Below, piece after piece: positions 7,527 to 15,180 of a DNA stretch of 64,000 nt. The DNA is taken from NCBI RefSeq assembly GCF_004122105.1, contig NZ_SBKN01000008.1, forward strand, positions 62,001 through 126,000. The letters run 5' to 3'. Below the pieces are notes generated by a model. That model was not told where the DNA came from. It made no database searches and saw only the letters and a list, made by a program, of their open reading frames with translations. Each line of letters opens with the position of its first letter. The first letter of the stretch is position 1. Origin of the DNA: Flavobacterium stagni (lineage in GTDB: Bacteria; Bacteroidota; Bacteroidia; Flavobacteriales; Flavobacteriaceae). The position numbers were made by a program, and so were the translations under genes.

Positions 7527-7542
7527 CCTAAAATCAAACCGC

Positions 7543-7683
7543 ATGTTTAAAGTTTTGGCTAAAGTTAATAAATGGTGCTTACCCAGTTTTACCAAGCAGC
7601 AATTGGATCCTGCGAAAGCCAAAAAATGGCAATTGGCAATTTTAGCTTGGCGGTATTATGTGACGACACGCGCCCTCGATTAG
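7543..7683 (+). CDS. Small conserved basic protein, 46 aa
   Basis: The frame begins MFKVLAKVNKWCLPSFT and ends WRYYVTTRALD, with a central LDPAKAKKWQLAIL helix. I recall similar 45-50 aa proteins in Flavobacterium genomes, sometimes labelled SsrA-binding protein by error; true SmpB is about 150 aa, so that label is not supported. It is basic and amphipathic, with no cleavable signal. It has a promoter box and a position between a terminator and apt, and its stop overlaps the apt stop on the other strand by a few bases (7680-7683). Function unknown. Confidence 0.7.
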   Translation: MFKVLAKVNKWCLPSFTKQQLDPAKAKKWQLAILAWRYYVTTRALD

Positions 7684-8192
7684 TAAGTGAGCACGGCAGC
7701 CACAGGATGTGGCTTCAATTTTTCGCTACCGTTTAAAAAAGAAAGTTCCATCAGGAACGAACATTGTACAATCGTCCCTCCTAACCGCTCGACCAATTCA
7801 CAAACCGCTTTGGCCGTTCCACCCGTCGCCAACACATCATCGTGAATAAGAATACGATCGCCGGGCTGAATAGCATCGGTATGGATCTCCAGACTATCCG
7901 TACCGTATTCCAGCGCATACGAGGCTGAAATCGTGGCATACGGCAATTTGTTGGGTTTCCGCACAGGAATGAATCCGGCACCCAATCGATCAGCCAACAA
8001 AGTCCCAAAAAAGAAGCCCCGACTTTCCACGCCGACTACTTTATCAATAGGCTGCTGGTCCAATAAATCAACTAACGCATCCAAACATTTTGCGCGTGCT
8101 TCGGGGTGTAATAAAAGCGGCGTGATATCTTTAAATAGAATTCCTTCTTTTGGAAAATCCTGAATATCACGAATATAGTTTTCGAGTTGCAT
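7680..8192 (-). CDS. apt: Adenine phosphoribosyltransferase, 170 aa
   Basis: Apt converts adenine and PRPP to AMP and pyrophosphate in purine salvage in the cytoplasm. The N-terminus IRDIQDFPKEGILFKDITPLL is the classic Apt opening. VVGVESRGFFFG (about residues 58-69) and the PRPP-binding loop ILIHDDVLATGGTAKA (about 119-134) are intact. Length 170 aa is typical. The start at 8192 is chosen because 39 extra codons upstream have no Apt homology and run through the promoter region. It is divergent from the tRNA-Arg gene. Confidence 0.96.
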   Translation of the reverse strand: MQLENYIRDIQDFPKEGILFKDITPLLLHPEARAKCLDALVDLLDQQPIDKVVGVESRGFFFGTLLADRLGAGFIPVRKPNKLPYATISASYALEYGTDSLEIHTDAIQPGDRILIHDDVLATGGTAKAVCELVERLGGTIVQCSFLMELSFLNGSEKLKPHPVAAVLTY

Positions 8193-8209
8193 TTTTTTAA
8201 TGATTTTTA

Positions 8210-8217
8210 CAAATATA
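8210..8217 (-). promoter_or_regulatory. Promoter -7 box for apt
   Basis: The minus strand reads TATATTTG, matching TAnnTTTG, 17 bases before the apt ATG. It lies back-to-back with the tRNA promoter. Confidence 0.55.
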
Positions 8218-8220
8218 CGC

Positions 8221-8250
8221 TTGCAATTTACACATTTATGTCTATATTTG
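8221..8250 (+). promoter_or_regulatory. Complete promoter for tRNA-Arg (-33 TTG and -7 TATATTTG)
   Basis: TTG at 8221-8223 and TATATTTG at 8243-8250 are separated by 19 bases, within the range described for Flavobacterium promoters (TTG, then TAnnTTTG). The tRNA begins 44 bases after the box, leaving a short 5' leader to be trimmed. It is one of few sites in the window with both elements. Confidence 0.7.
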
Positions 8251-8294
8251 CACCCGCAATAAAGCACTAGTTCACACGAATGCTTTACGCAAAC

Positions 8295-8368
8295 GGCCTC
8301 GTGGCGCAACTGAATAGCGCATCTGATTACGGCTCAGAAGGTTACAGGTTTGAATCCTGTCGAGGTCA
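8295..8368 (+). tRNA. tRNA-Arg (anticodon ACG)
   Basis: A full cloverleaf can be drawn: acceptor GGCCTCG/CGAGGTC (one G-T pair), D stem GCGC/GCGC, anticodon stem TCTGA/TCAGA with loop TTACGGC (anticodon ACG, read as inosine after TadA editing, decoding CGU/CGC/CGA), a five-base variable region, and T stem ACAGG/CCTGT. Discriminator A follows and CCA is not encoded. The D loop has G-A where G18-G19 are expected and the T loop has TTT where TTC is expected, so the 19-56 pair would be A-U rather than G-C. A strong terminator follows ten bases later. Confidence 0.96.
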
Positions 8369-8377
8369 CGAATAAAT

Positions 8378-8432
8378 CGTATAAAACAAAAAAAACGCCA
8401 AGTTTACTTGAGCGTTTTTTTTGTTTTATACG
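8378..8432. terminator. Long intrinsic terminator after tRNA-Arg
   Basis: Two perfectly complementary 21-base arms (8378-8398 and 8412-8432) enclose an inner CAAG/CTTG hairpin. The arms contain A8 and T8 tracts, so it can terminate in both directions. It starts ten bases after the tRNA discriminator base. Confidence 0.93.
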
Positions 8433-8434
8433 AT

Positions 8435-8680
8435 TTTCAAAGCGGAGCTTTGAAGGATGTTGCGTAGCAAAATCCTTTCGTGACTGTAACTAGTTTATTC
8501 ACACGCAACGTGCTTTGAAGGATGTTGCGCAGCAAAATCCTTTCGTAACCAGCACAAACTTGTACATCATTTTCAAAGCGGAGCTTTGAAGGATGTTGCG
8601 TAGCAAAATCCTGTCGTGACCGAGACTAGTCGATTCTCTCGAAACGTGCTTTGAAGGATGTTGCGTAGCAAAATCCGTTC
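8435..8680. repeat. Four 29-bp repeats in two 136-bp higher-order units
   Basis: A 29-bp unit, GCTTTGAAGGATGTTGCG plus TAGCAAAATCC, occurs at 8447, 8512, 8583 and 8648, with a single C variant in copy two. Start-to-start distances are 65, 71 and 65. Copies one and three share the extra upstream hairpin CAAAGC-gga-GCTTTG, while copies two and four share ACGT before the unit, so the array is a duplicated dimer of 136 bp. Inside each unit GGATGTTGC and GCAAAATCC form a stem with one mismatch. This fills the 250-bp gap between the tRNA terminator and the next gene; no ORF is seen. Confidence 0.9.
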
Positions 8681-8686
8681 ATAAAA

Positions 8687-10714
8687 TTATTTTATCCGAG
8701 TAATCCAAAATCCTTCCGTTTGGGTTGGATCAATTTTAGTCGTTAAACGAGCGGCATCAACACCTTTATCGGTTAAGTAATGTACTAATTTATCAAGCTG
8801 TTCTTGAGCTAAGGTAGCCTCTTCGGATTTTCCGCCTACTTTTATCTCAAAGAGGTTCCAATCCCGATTGGAAGTTAGTAATTCCACCCAATAATCCAAT
8901 TCAAGTGAAGTATTTGCTTCCCAATTTTTCGTTCCTTTACTAAACTGTATAAGTGGTAAATGAATGGAATGATTAACGCGCAGTGGCTCAATTTTTAATT
9001 CCTGTCGCATTTCTGCATATCCGGCAGGAGAAGAGTAATCCAATACAACAGGTAAACCGTAACCGCCTGTTTGGGTTGCGCGTACCAAATATTTTGACCC
9101 GTAATTGAAAATAGCGGTAAAGTTTCCAGAATCAAATGGAGTGATGAATTGATGGATTGGTTTATTTTGAAGGAGATCCACAGAGGTTATAGTCGCATTA
9201 TTTTCCCACTCTTTTTGTACACAATTCACCCGTCCGTTGAGCACGACAACGGGTTCAGGACGAATCTCCTCAGGAAGATTAAATTGAAAGAAATCGATGT
9301 CTTTTTCATCCAACTGTCTTGCCATCCACCCTTGATCACCTTTAGGTGTTACATTAAAATAGGCATCCCATTTATTGGAATTTATTCCATTTCCTAAATT
9401 GACTGGGGTACTCCAATTTTCCCAACTATCATCCAGTCGTTTGGCCATATAAATATCTATTGAGCCATACCCTGAATGCCCATCTGAACCAAAATATAAT
9501 GTTTTATTGTCATACGCTAAATATGGAACCGTTTCCGATAAGTTCGAATTAATTATCTTTCCTAAATTCTTAGGCTTGGAATAATTGCCCATCCGTTTTC
9601 GAAAACAAACGTATAAATCCGTTAAGCCGTAACTGTCTTTTTTTTCAATAGCTAAAATGATGAATTGTTCATCGTGAGAAACAAAGGCATTAAATTCACT
9701 TTTCAGGTTTTCAAATTCTTCAATAATTACCGGTTTGGGCAATTGCCAACCTTTTTCGGTTAGATAGGTGAAGGACACCCCTTTACCCTCTCCAAATTCA
9801 GATTTTTCGTAATGGTTGCCTACATACATTTTATTTCCAGTAGGCATAAGGGTAAGTAAATAATTATGGTACTTATCGTTGATTGGGCCTGGCACTTGAC
9901 GTGGTTTAGTCCAATTTCCTTTGGCATTTTTTTGGGATTCCCAAATATCGGTATCCCATTTTCCTCCCAAATTATCAATATGCTGGTGCCGGTTGATATA
10001 CATATGACTTTTATCCAGGGAAATTCCTATTCCATTTTCGTTAGCAGTGGAATTGATTCCTTCATCCATGGGAGAAAGTTTGATTTTAGCACTTGTGACC
10101 ACTTCATTACGTTTCTTGACTTTGAAAGTACTTTTCATGTAATCGGCCAAAATCTCCATATTATTTTCAACTATATACCCAAAGTTATTTTGATGTAAAC
10201 GGAAAAGTTTACGAGGCGCTTTTAGTATTTCATGATCGTTAACATAAAAACAAATATCATGCTCTTTCCAATCGATTCGGAGTACATTTTTTGCTTTGTC
10301 TTTATTTACCCATTCCGACTTTTTTTTGTACCAAATCGTATGCACATAATTCGTTATCGATTTAATCAAAACCTCACCATCTGGAGAAATCATGAAAAAA
10401 TTATAGTTGACCCAACTGCGAAAACCAAATATTAAACCCGCATTACTTTTTTCATTAAATTTTACAGGAGTAAAACTGGTCTCCATTGTCACCATTTGAT
10501 CTTCAAAAAATTCCCAGGATTGATAAAATACATAAGCTAATTTATTGTCTACATCTAGTTCCAATCCTTTAGGTGTTAATTGACTACTTTTATCTTTTTC
10601 TGAAAATTCAGGCCAAGTGCCTTTTTGTTTAAAATCACGAACAATCGTAGAATCGATTAATTGTGCTTGAAGAGAAGAAAAAGTAAAAAAGATAAATAGT
10701 GCTATTTTTTTCAT
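8687..10714 (-). CDS. Exported PD40 (TolB-like) propeller protein with degenerate OmpA-like end, 675 aa
   Basis: A signal peptide (residues 1-17, ending LQAQ) precedes a jelly-roll-like region (about 40-190; FGFRSWVNYNFFMISPDGE) and PD40/WD40-like beta-propeller repeats at about 215-475, with landmarks such as YFGSDGHSGYGSIDIYMAKR. Residues about 490-590 look like an Ig-like/carboxypeptidase-regulatory segment. The last 60 residues (EQLDKLVHYLTDKGVDAARL) resemble the end of an OmpA peptidoglycan-binding domain but lack its NxxLSxxRA core. Periplasmic or outer-membrane-associated location is inferred. It is a single gene; substrate or partner unknown. Confidence 0.8.
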   Translation of the reverse strand: MKKIALFIFFTFSSLQAQLIDSTIVRDFKQKGTWPEFSEKDKSSQLTPKGLELDVDNKLAYVFYQSWEFFEDQMVTMETSFTPVKFNEKSNAGLIFGFRSWVNYNFFMISPDGEVLIKSITNYVHTIWYKKKSEWVNKDKAKNVLRIDWKEHDICFYVNDHEILKAPRKLFRLHQNNFGYIVENNMEILADYMKSTFKVKKRNEVVTSAKIKLSPMDEGINSTANENGIGISLDKSHMYINRHQHIDNLGGKWDTDIWESQKNAKGNWTKPRQVPGPINDKYHNYLLTLMPTGNKMYVGNHYEKSEFGEGKGVSFTYLTEKGWQLPKPVIIEEFENLKSEFNAFVSHDEQFIILAIEKKDSYGLTDLYVCFRKRMGNYSKPKNLGKIINSNLSETVPYLAYDNKTLYFGSDGHSGYGSIDIYMAKRLDDSWENWSTPVNLGNGINSNKWDAYFNVTPKGDQGWMARQLDEKDIDFFQFNLPEEIRPEPVVVLNGRVNCVQKEWENNATITSVDLLQNKPIHQFITPFDSGNFTAIFNYGSKYLVRATQTGGYGLPVVLDYSSPAGYAEMRQELKIEPLRVNHSIHLPLIQFSKGTKNWEANTSLELDYWVELLTSNRDWNLFEIKVGGKSEEATLAQEQLDKLVHYLTDKGVDAARLTTKIDPTQTEGFWITRIK

Positions 10715-10844
10715 ATTCGGCTTTGGATTAAATCAACTATTAACTAATAGGCTAAAATAGAAAAGTAATGATGACTTTACAAATTTGATAAAAAACAAAT
10801 TGAATTCTTAATCTGCAATTGGTCCCATTTTCATAAAAAAAAAC

Positions 10845-10870
10845 AAAATCTTATTTTAAAGTAAGATTTT
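10845..10870 (-). terminator. Intrinsic terminator downstream of the DUF1573-like gene
   Basis: Nine-base arms AAAATCTTA/TAAGATTTT with an eight-base loop are flanked by A-rich sequence on the plus strand, which reads as a T-tract on the minus strand. It lies about 97 bases after the stop at 10967. The same stem could also work in the other direction (T8 at 10867-10874). Confidence 0.75.
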
Positions 10871-10966
10871 TTTTAGGGCTTCGAATTGGAAGCTTAATTG
10901 AATTTGAAATAATCTACATATAACGATTTAATCCTAAGTTGGTACCACAACATCTGTCGGTACCAT

Positions 10967-11680
10967 TTATTTTCTTCCTCTCGGTTTCAATCGGACTAAC
11001 TCTTGTTTGGAGACCGGTTTGGGCAATGGTAATTTTACTGGTTTTCTTTGAGGTCCATAGCTTTCTTCTAATGGTTTTGCGGGTTGCAATTGTACCGAAT
11101 CACGAATGGCCTTGACAGGAAGTATTCGGGTTTGATAACTCCCACCGTGAAATTCAAGTGTATCAATGGATCGGGCTTTAATGGTAAACCGCCCTTCTCC
11201 ATCGGATTGTAACGCTTGTTTTTGGTGTCGATTCACAACCAAAACATACGGAATCGGTTGGTGTAATGAATCAACAACTGTTCCTTTGACCACGGCATCG
11301 CGCTCTTCTTTTGCCAAAACGATGAGATTCACCTTAACGCGAATGGGAACTTCCGACGCATTGGTGGTAATGGATACCATTTGAGATGTTGTTGTGGGTA
11401 CGCTTGTAGGCCATTTAAAAATAACAACCCCATTTCCTGTAGCAAGAATCGGCTCTTTGGTCCAATCAAATGTAGGCGTTCCGCTTCCTTGAACAGTCGT
11501 AATTAACAAGGGTTGGTTGCCCGAGTTGCGAATAGGAATAAAAGCTTGTGCCGTTTCGCCCACATAAACGGGTGCTATCGTAAAGTTTCGTTTGTCAACC
11601 ACCGCGATGGGTTGGGCATAAAGCACCGCTTTCGCGAATAAAAATAGTCCGATCCACAACCGCTGCACAAAACACTTCAT
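10967..11680 (-). CDS. Exported DUF1573-like protein with carboxypeptidase-regulatory-like domain, 237 aa
   Basis: The signal peptide (residues 1 to about 22, LWIGLFLFAKAVLYAQ) is followed by an ASPM/SPD-2/Hydin-like or DUF1573 immunoglobulin fold (about 28-110; RNFTIAPVYVGETAQAFIPI, RNSGNQPLLI), then a carboxypeptidase-regulatory-like beta-sandwich (about 128-190; VKGTVVDSLHQPIPYVLV ... GEGRFTIKA). The C-terminus is Pro/Lys rich and basic. Such proteins are common in the Bacteroidota cell envelope. The start at 11680 puts the ATG directly before the signal peptide, ten bases after the upstream Nudix stop; an in-frame start at 11713 would add an unlikely leader. The two genes probably form an operon. 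Confidence 0.8.
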   Translation of the reverse strand: MKCFVQRLWIGLFLFAKAVLYAQPIAVVDKRNFTIAPVYVGETAQAFIPIRNSGNQPLLITTVQGSGTPTFDWTKEPILATGNGVVIFKWPTSVPTTTSQMVSITTNASEVPIRVKVNLIVLAKEERDAVVKGTVVDSLHQPIPYVLVVNRHQKQALQSDGEGRFTIKARSIDTLEFHGGSYQTRILPVKAIRDSVQLQPAKPLEESYGPQRKPVKLPLPKPVSKQELVRLKPRGRK

Positions 11681-11690
11681 ATCAAATCGC

Positions 11691-12200
11691 TTATTTACAA
11701 TACCGCTCTCCAATGACGGTTCGAATCGAAATAAAACCTATAGCCTCCAAATCCATGGTTTTGGGATCAATCCACTGAATATCTTGAATTTCATCGGGTG
11801 CAACGATAGCGATTTCAGCCGAATCCAATTCGTATTCAAAAAACAAATCCAAGGTTTTATAAGGTACCGTTTTGTACAAATAATTATTGGCCGCCGAAGT
11901 TACGTATTTCATTTTCCGCACATCCAGTTGGAGTCCGAGCTCCTCTTTCAACTCCCGACATGCGGCCACTTCTCCCCGTTCACCCGGATCCACAAATCCT
12001 CCGGGTAAATCCAATTTGCCTTTATCGGGTTCCTTATTGCGCACGGTGAACAGCACTTTGTTTTCAAATTTTAAAACTACAGCGACAGCCGCAGCGACAT
12101 TATGAAAATAGGTAAATCCGCAATGGCGGCATTCCACTCGGTAGTTGTTTTCAGTTTGCAGTTTGGCTGAAGTACAGCGCGGACAAAAGTTAAAAATCAT
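11691..12200 (-). CDS. Nudix hydrolase with zinc ribbon, 169 aa
   Basis: An N-terminal zinc ribbon has paired cysteines CPRC (residues 7-10) and CRHC (24-27). The Nudix box GGFVDPGERGEVAACREL plus KEELGL fits GX5EX7REUXEEXGU at about residues 67-89. The arrangement resembles NudC/YjaD-type or ADP-ribose pyrophosphatase-like enzymes that hydrolyse nucleoside diphosphates linked to another moiety; the exact substrate is not readable. A minus-strand TATATTTG box (12222-12215) lies 14 bases upstream. It heads a two-gene unit with the DUF1573-like protein. Confidence 0.92.
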   Translation of the reverse strand: MIFNFCPRCTSAKLQTENNYRVECRHCGFTYFHNVAAAVAVVLKFENKVLFTVRNKEPDKGKLDLPGGFVDPGERGEVAACRELKEELGLQLDVRKMKYVTSAANNYLYKTVPYKTLDLFFEYELDSAEIAIVAPDEIQDIQWIDPKTMDLEAIGFISIRTVIGERYCK

Positions 12201-12214
12201 ACGGCTTGTTTGCT

Positions 12215-12222
12215 CAAATATA
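12215..12222 (-). promoter_or_regulatory. Promoter -7 box for the Nudix gene
   Basis: The minus strand reads TATATTTG, matching TAnnTTTG, 14 bases before the ATG at 12200, in the divergent gap shared with the pentapeptide gene. Confidence 0.55.
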
Positions 12223-12266
12223 AAAAATGTAGGTTAGATTCTGTACCTTGTGACCAAAAATACGCC

Positions 12267-12842
12267 ATGAGTTATCATTTTGTCCACGACCAAACAATAT
12301 CGGGGAAAGTGCTTACCCAAGAAGACATTCAAGATACCGAGTTTGAACATTGCACCTTCAAAGATTGTGATTTCACCCAGTGTTTCTTTCGCAATGTGAC
12401 GTTTGTGGATTGCAATTTTATCCAATGTAATTTTAAAGAAACGAAAATCAATCATACTTCGTTGCGGGGCGTTTGGTTTACGGGATGTAACCTCACATCA
12501 GTCAATTTTGCGATGACGGACCAAGTGATTTATGAATTTCATTTCAAAGACTGTTTGTTGGATTACAGTCAGTTTTACAAACTCAAATTAAAAAACATCC
12601 AATTCATCCATTGCAGTATGATTGCGGTGGATTTTATGGCATCCGACTTATCGGGCGCTTTATTTGATTCCTGCAATTTACGTCGCGCCGTGTTTAGTGA
12701 AACCAATTTAGAGAAAGCGGATTTTTATACGAGTTACGACTTTATCATCGACCCTGAAAAAAACAAAGTCAAAAAAGCTATTTTTCATGAAAACGGTTTG
12801 CGGGGTTTGTTGGAAAAATATCAGTTGGTGGTGAAGAATTAA
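12267..12842 (+). CDS. Pentapeptide-repeat protein, 191 aa
   Basis: From about residue 20 to 155 the chain follows the A(D/N)LXX-type five-residue pattern with Phe/Leu at the centre (FEHCTFKDCDFTQCFFRNVTF and similar), which folds as a right-handed quadrilateral beta-helix. Cysteine is unusually common at the exposed positions. The C-terminus (DFIIDPEKNKVKKA ... LRGLLEKYQ) is a capping helix typical of a Bacteroidota subgroup. Related folds in Qnr and MfpA mimic DNA and bind gyrase, but that role is not shown here. The start at 12267 is chosen because the upstream 19 codons fall outside the family pattern. Confidence 0.88.
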   Translation: MSYHFVHDQTISGKVLTQEDIQDTEFEHCTFKDCDFTQCFFRNVTFVDCNFIQCNFKETKINHTSLRGVWFTGCNLTSVNFAMTDQVIYEFHFKDCLLDYSQFYKLKLKNIQFIHCSMIAVDFMASDLSGALFDSCNLRRAVFSETNLEKADFYTSYDFIIDPEKNKVKKAIFHENGLRGLLEKYQLVVKN

Positions 12843-12903
12843 AGGAATAAACCATTAGGGAATTTGCAATTTCATTTGTTATTATCACAATGAAAATCAT
12901 CTA

Positions 12904-15129
12904 ATGAAAAAACTATTAATACACGCTGTAATTTTCTTGTCACTTTTCGTAACAATGTATGGGCAAACTCTAAAAGGCACAATCGTAGATGCACATACGC
13001 AATTGGGTATCGAAAATGTTTATGTGATAAATACTAAAAACCACTTGCATTTTCATACCGACAACTCAGGTAATTTCTTATTGGAAAAATCTTCCGTAGG
13101 CGACCAACTGAATATATCAAAGGAAGGCTATATCGAAAAATCAATTACGTTAACTTCATTAGAACCCATTATCATAACCCTTACCCCAAAAGGCCAATTA
13201 TTGGATGAAGTAGTGATTCAAAAAAAATTACAAAGTTTTAATGCCATTGCTGAAATTGATTTGAAAGTAAATCCGGTGAATTCCTCACAAGAATTATTGC
13301 GTAAAGTTCCCGGACTCTTTATTGGTCAACATGCGGGAGGAGGAAAAGCAGAACAATTGTTTTTAAGAGGATTTGATTGTGACCACGGTACCGATGTCGC
13401 CATCAGTGTAGACGGAATGCCTGTGAATATGGTTTCACAAGCCCATGGTCAAGGGTATGCCGACTTGCATTTTGTTATTCCAGAAACCGTTCAAAAAATT
13501 GAGTTTGACAAAGGCCCTTATTTTGCGGAACAAGGGAACTTTGCTACTGCGGGCTATGTGGCTTTTCAGTCGAAAAAACAACTTACATCGAATCAAATTA
13601 GTGTAGAGGGTGGTCAATTTGAAACGTCTCGAATACTAGGTTTATTTTCATTAATTCGTTCTGAAAATGAAAACCTTTATACGGCCATTGATTTCCAAAA
13701 AACTAATGGCCCTTTTGAACATCCCCAACATTTTAATCGGTATAATTTTTTTACAAAATATTCAAAAACATTGTCCAATCATGACACGTTTGACATAAGC
13801 GCATCTCATTTTACAAGTGGTTGGGATGCTTCTGGGCAAATTCCACAAAGGGCCGTTGACATGGGACTAATCACACGCTTTGGTGCCATAGATGCCGCTG
13901 AAGGAGGTGAAACATCTCGCAGTAATTTAATTGGGCATTATTTCAAAACCATTTCGCACGCTACCCAATTTCGGACCCATTTTTACTTAACCCATTATGC
14001 CTTTGATTTATTTTCGAATTTTACCTTTTTCCTTAATGACCCTGTCAATGGAGATCAAATTCGTCAAAAGGAAAACCGAACCTTATTGGGGTTTGAATCC
14101 CGTTTGGACCATCAAAAAGAATGGGGAGATTGGAGAATAAAAATGAGTACGGCTGTTGGATATCGCCAAGATTTAACCAAAAAATCAGAATTGGCACATA
14201 CGCTAAACCGACACACCACCTTGCAACAAATGCAATATGGTGATATCACTGAAACGGATCAATTTGCCTACTTCACCAGTGATTTTAGTTATCAAAAATG
14301 GCTTATCAATCCGTCAGTTCGCGTGGATTATTTTGATTTTCAATACCAAAACTTTTTGCTTCCCAATGCCCTTACACAATCCCAACAAAAAGTGATTGTG
14401 AGTCCGAAACTCAACATTTTATACCAAAAAAACAATAATTGGAATGTCTTTCTCAAACTTGGCAAAGGCTTCCATAGCAATGACACCCGTGTTTTATTGA
14501 GTCAGTCACCCCGAAAAGCAGTTCCAGCAGCCTTGGGTGCAGATTTTGGTACAGCTTTTAAACCATTTACCAAACTTTGGGTACATACCACGTTTTGGTA
14601 TTTGCATTTGGATCAAGAATTTGTTTATGTTGGAGATGAAGGAATTGTTGAACCGGCGGGTAAAACACAACGAATGGGTTGGGATCTCGGGTTGCGATTT
14701 CAATTGAATTCACGGCTCTATTTTTCGAGTGATTTGACCCTCACACGCGCCAAATTATTGGAGACTCCTGCATCCGAAAATCGTATTCCTTTGGCTCCAG
14801 TTACTACATTTGTTTCCCAATTGACCTACACCAGTGCGTCGCATTGGAATGGCTCCATTGCAGTGCGCTATATGGGAGATCGTCCAGCAGATGAAACCAA
14901 TTCAATTGTGGCTAAAGGCTATTGTGTAACCGACATGAATGTAAGTTATGCATTTTCAAAATCATTGGAAATTGGTACAATTATACAGAACTTATTCAAT
15001 ACCCAATGGAATGAAACGCAGTTTGCTACCACAAGTCGTTTGCAATTTGAAACTGCACCTGTAACCGAAATTCATTTCACCCCAGGAACACCATTTTTTG
15101 GTAAAATTTTTGTTCGTTATAAATTTTAA
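12904..15129 (+). CDS. TonB-dependent outer-membrane receptor, 741 aa
   Basis: The signal peptide (1-20, FLSLFVTMYGQ) is followed by a carboxypeptidase-regulatory-like domain (about 22-95; LKGTIVDAHTQLGIENVYV), a plug domain (about 105-215; SSQELLRKVPGLFIGQ, LRGFDCDHGTD, ISVDGMPVNM, QAHGQGYADLHF) and a 22-strand barrel ending in F (IFVRYKF). It imports a ligand across the outer membrane using the TonB-ExbBD system. No SusD partner is adjacent, so it is not a SusCD pair. The His-rich plug signature belongs to a subgroup whose ligand I cannot name. A secreted protein gene follows 51 bases later. Confidence 0.93.
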   Translation: MKKLLIHAVIFLSLFVTMYGQTLKGTIVDAHTQLGIENVYVINTKNHLHFHTDNSGNFLLEKSSVGDQLNISKEGYIEKSITLTSLEPIIITLTPKGQLLDEVVIQKKLQSFNAIAEIDLKVNPVNSSQELLRKVPGLFIGQHAGGGKAEQLFLRGFDCDHGTDVAISVDGMPVNMVSQAHGQGYADLHFVIPETVQKIEFDKGPYFAEQGNFATAGYVAFQSKKQLTSNQISVEGGQFETSRILGLFSLIRSENENLYTAIDFQKTNGPFEHPQHFNRYNFFTKYSKTLSNHDTFDISASHFTSGWDASGQIPQRAVDMGLITRFGAIDAAEGGETSRSNLIGHYFKTISHATQFRTHFYLTHYAFDLFSNFTFFLNDPVNGDQIRQKENRTLLGFESRLDHQKEWGDWRIKMSTAVGYRQDLTKKSELAHTLNRHTTLQQMQYGDITETDQFAYFTSDFSYQKWLINPSVRVDYFDFQYQNFLLPNALTQSQQKVIVSPKLNILYQKNNNWNVFLKLGKGFHSNDTRVLLSQSPRKAVPAALGADFGTAFKPFTKLWVHTTFWYLHLDQEFVYVGDEGIVEPAGKTQRMGWDLGLRFQLNSRLYFSSDLTLTRAKLLETPASENRIPLAPVTTFVSQLTYTSASHWNGSIAVRYMGDRPADETNSIVAKGYCVTDMNVSYAFSKSLEIGTIIQNLFNTQWNETQFATTSRLQFETAPVTEIHFTPGTPFFGKIFVRYKF

Positions 15130-15145
15130 TTCTTCACTATTTTAT

Positions 15146-15153
15146 TACATTTG
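15146..15153 (+). promoter_or_regulatory. Promoter -7 box for the 278-aa secreted protein
   Basis: TACATTTG matches TAnnTTTG, 27 bases before the ATG at 15181. It suggests the secreted protein has its own promoter in addition to any read-through from the TonB receptor gene. Confidence 0.5.
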
Positions 15154-15180
15154 GTTGAATAAAATATTTAATCCGTTATT

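Noticed and set aside
6234..7537. Antisense ORFs opposite the coiled-coil tails
   Set aside because: They arise from the heptad codon pattern of the M56 and paralogue C-termini and show only Phe/Leu/Ser-rich low-complexity sequence.
8447..8676. Four 29-bp repeats as a CRISPR array
   Set aside because: Gaps of 36, 42 and 36 bases share sequence with each other (higher-order 136-bp dimer), and no cas genes are present. A true array has unrelated spacers.
12267..12842. Qnr-type quinolone resistance
   Set aside because: The pentapeptide fold is present, but the C-terminal cap differs and nothing shows gyrase binding. Family membership alone does not support a resistance call.
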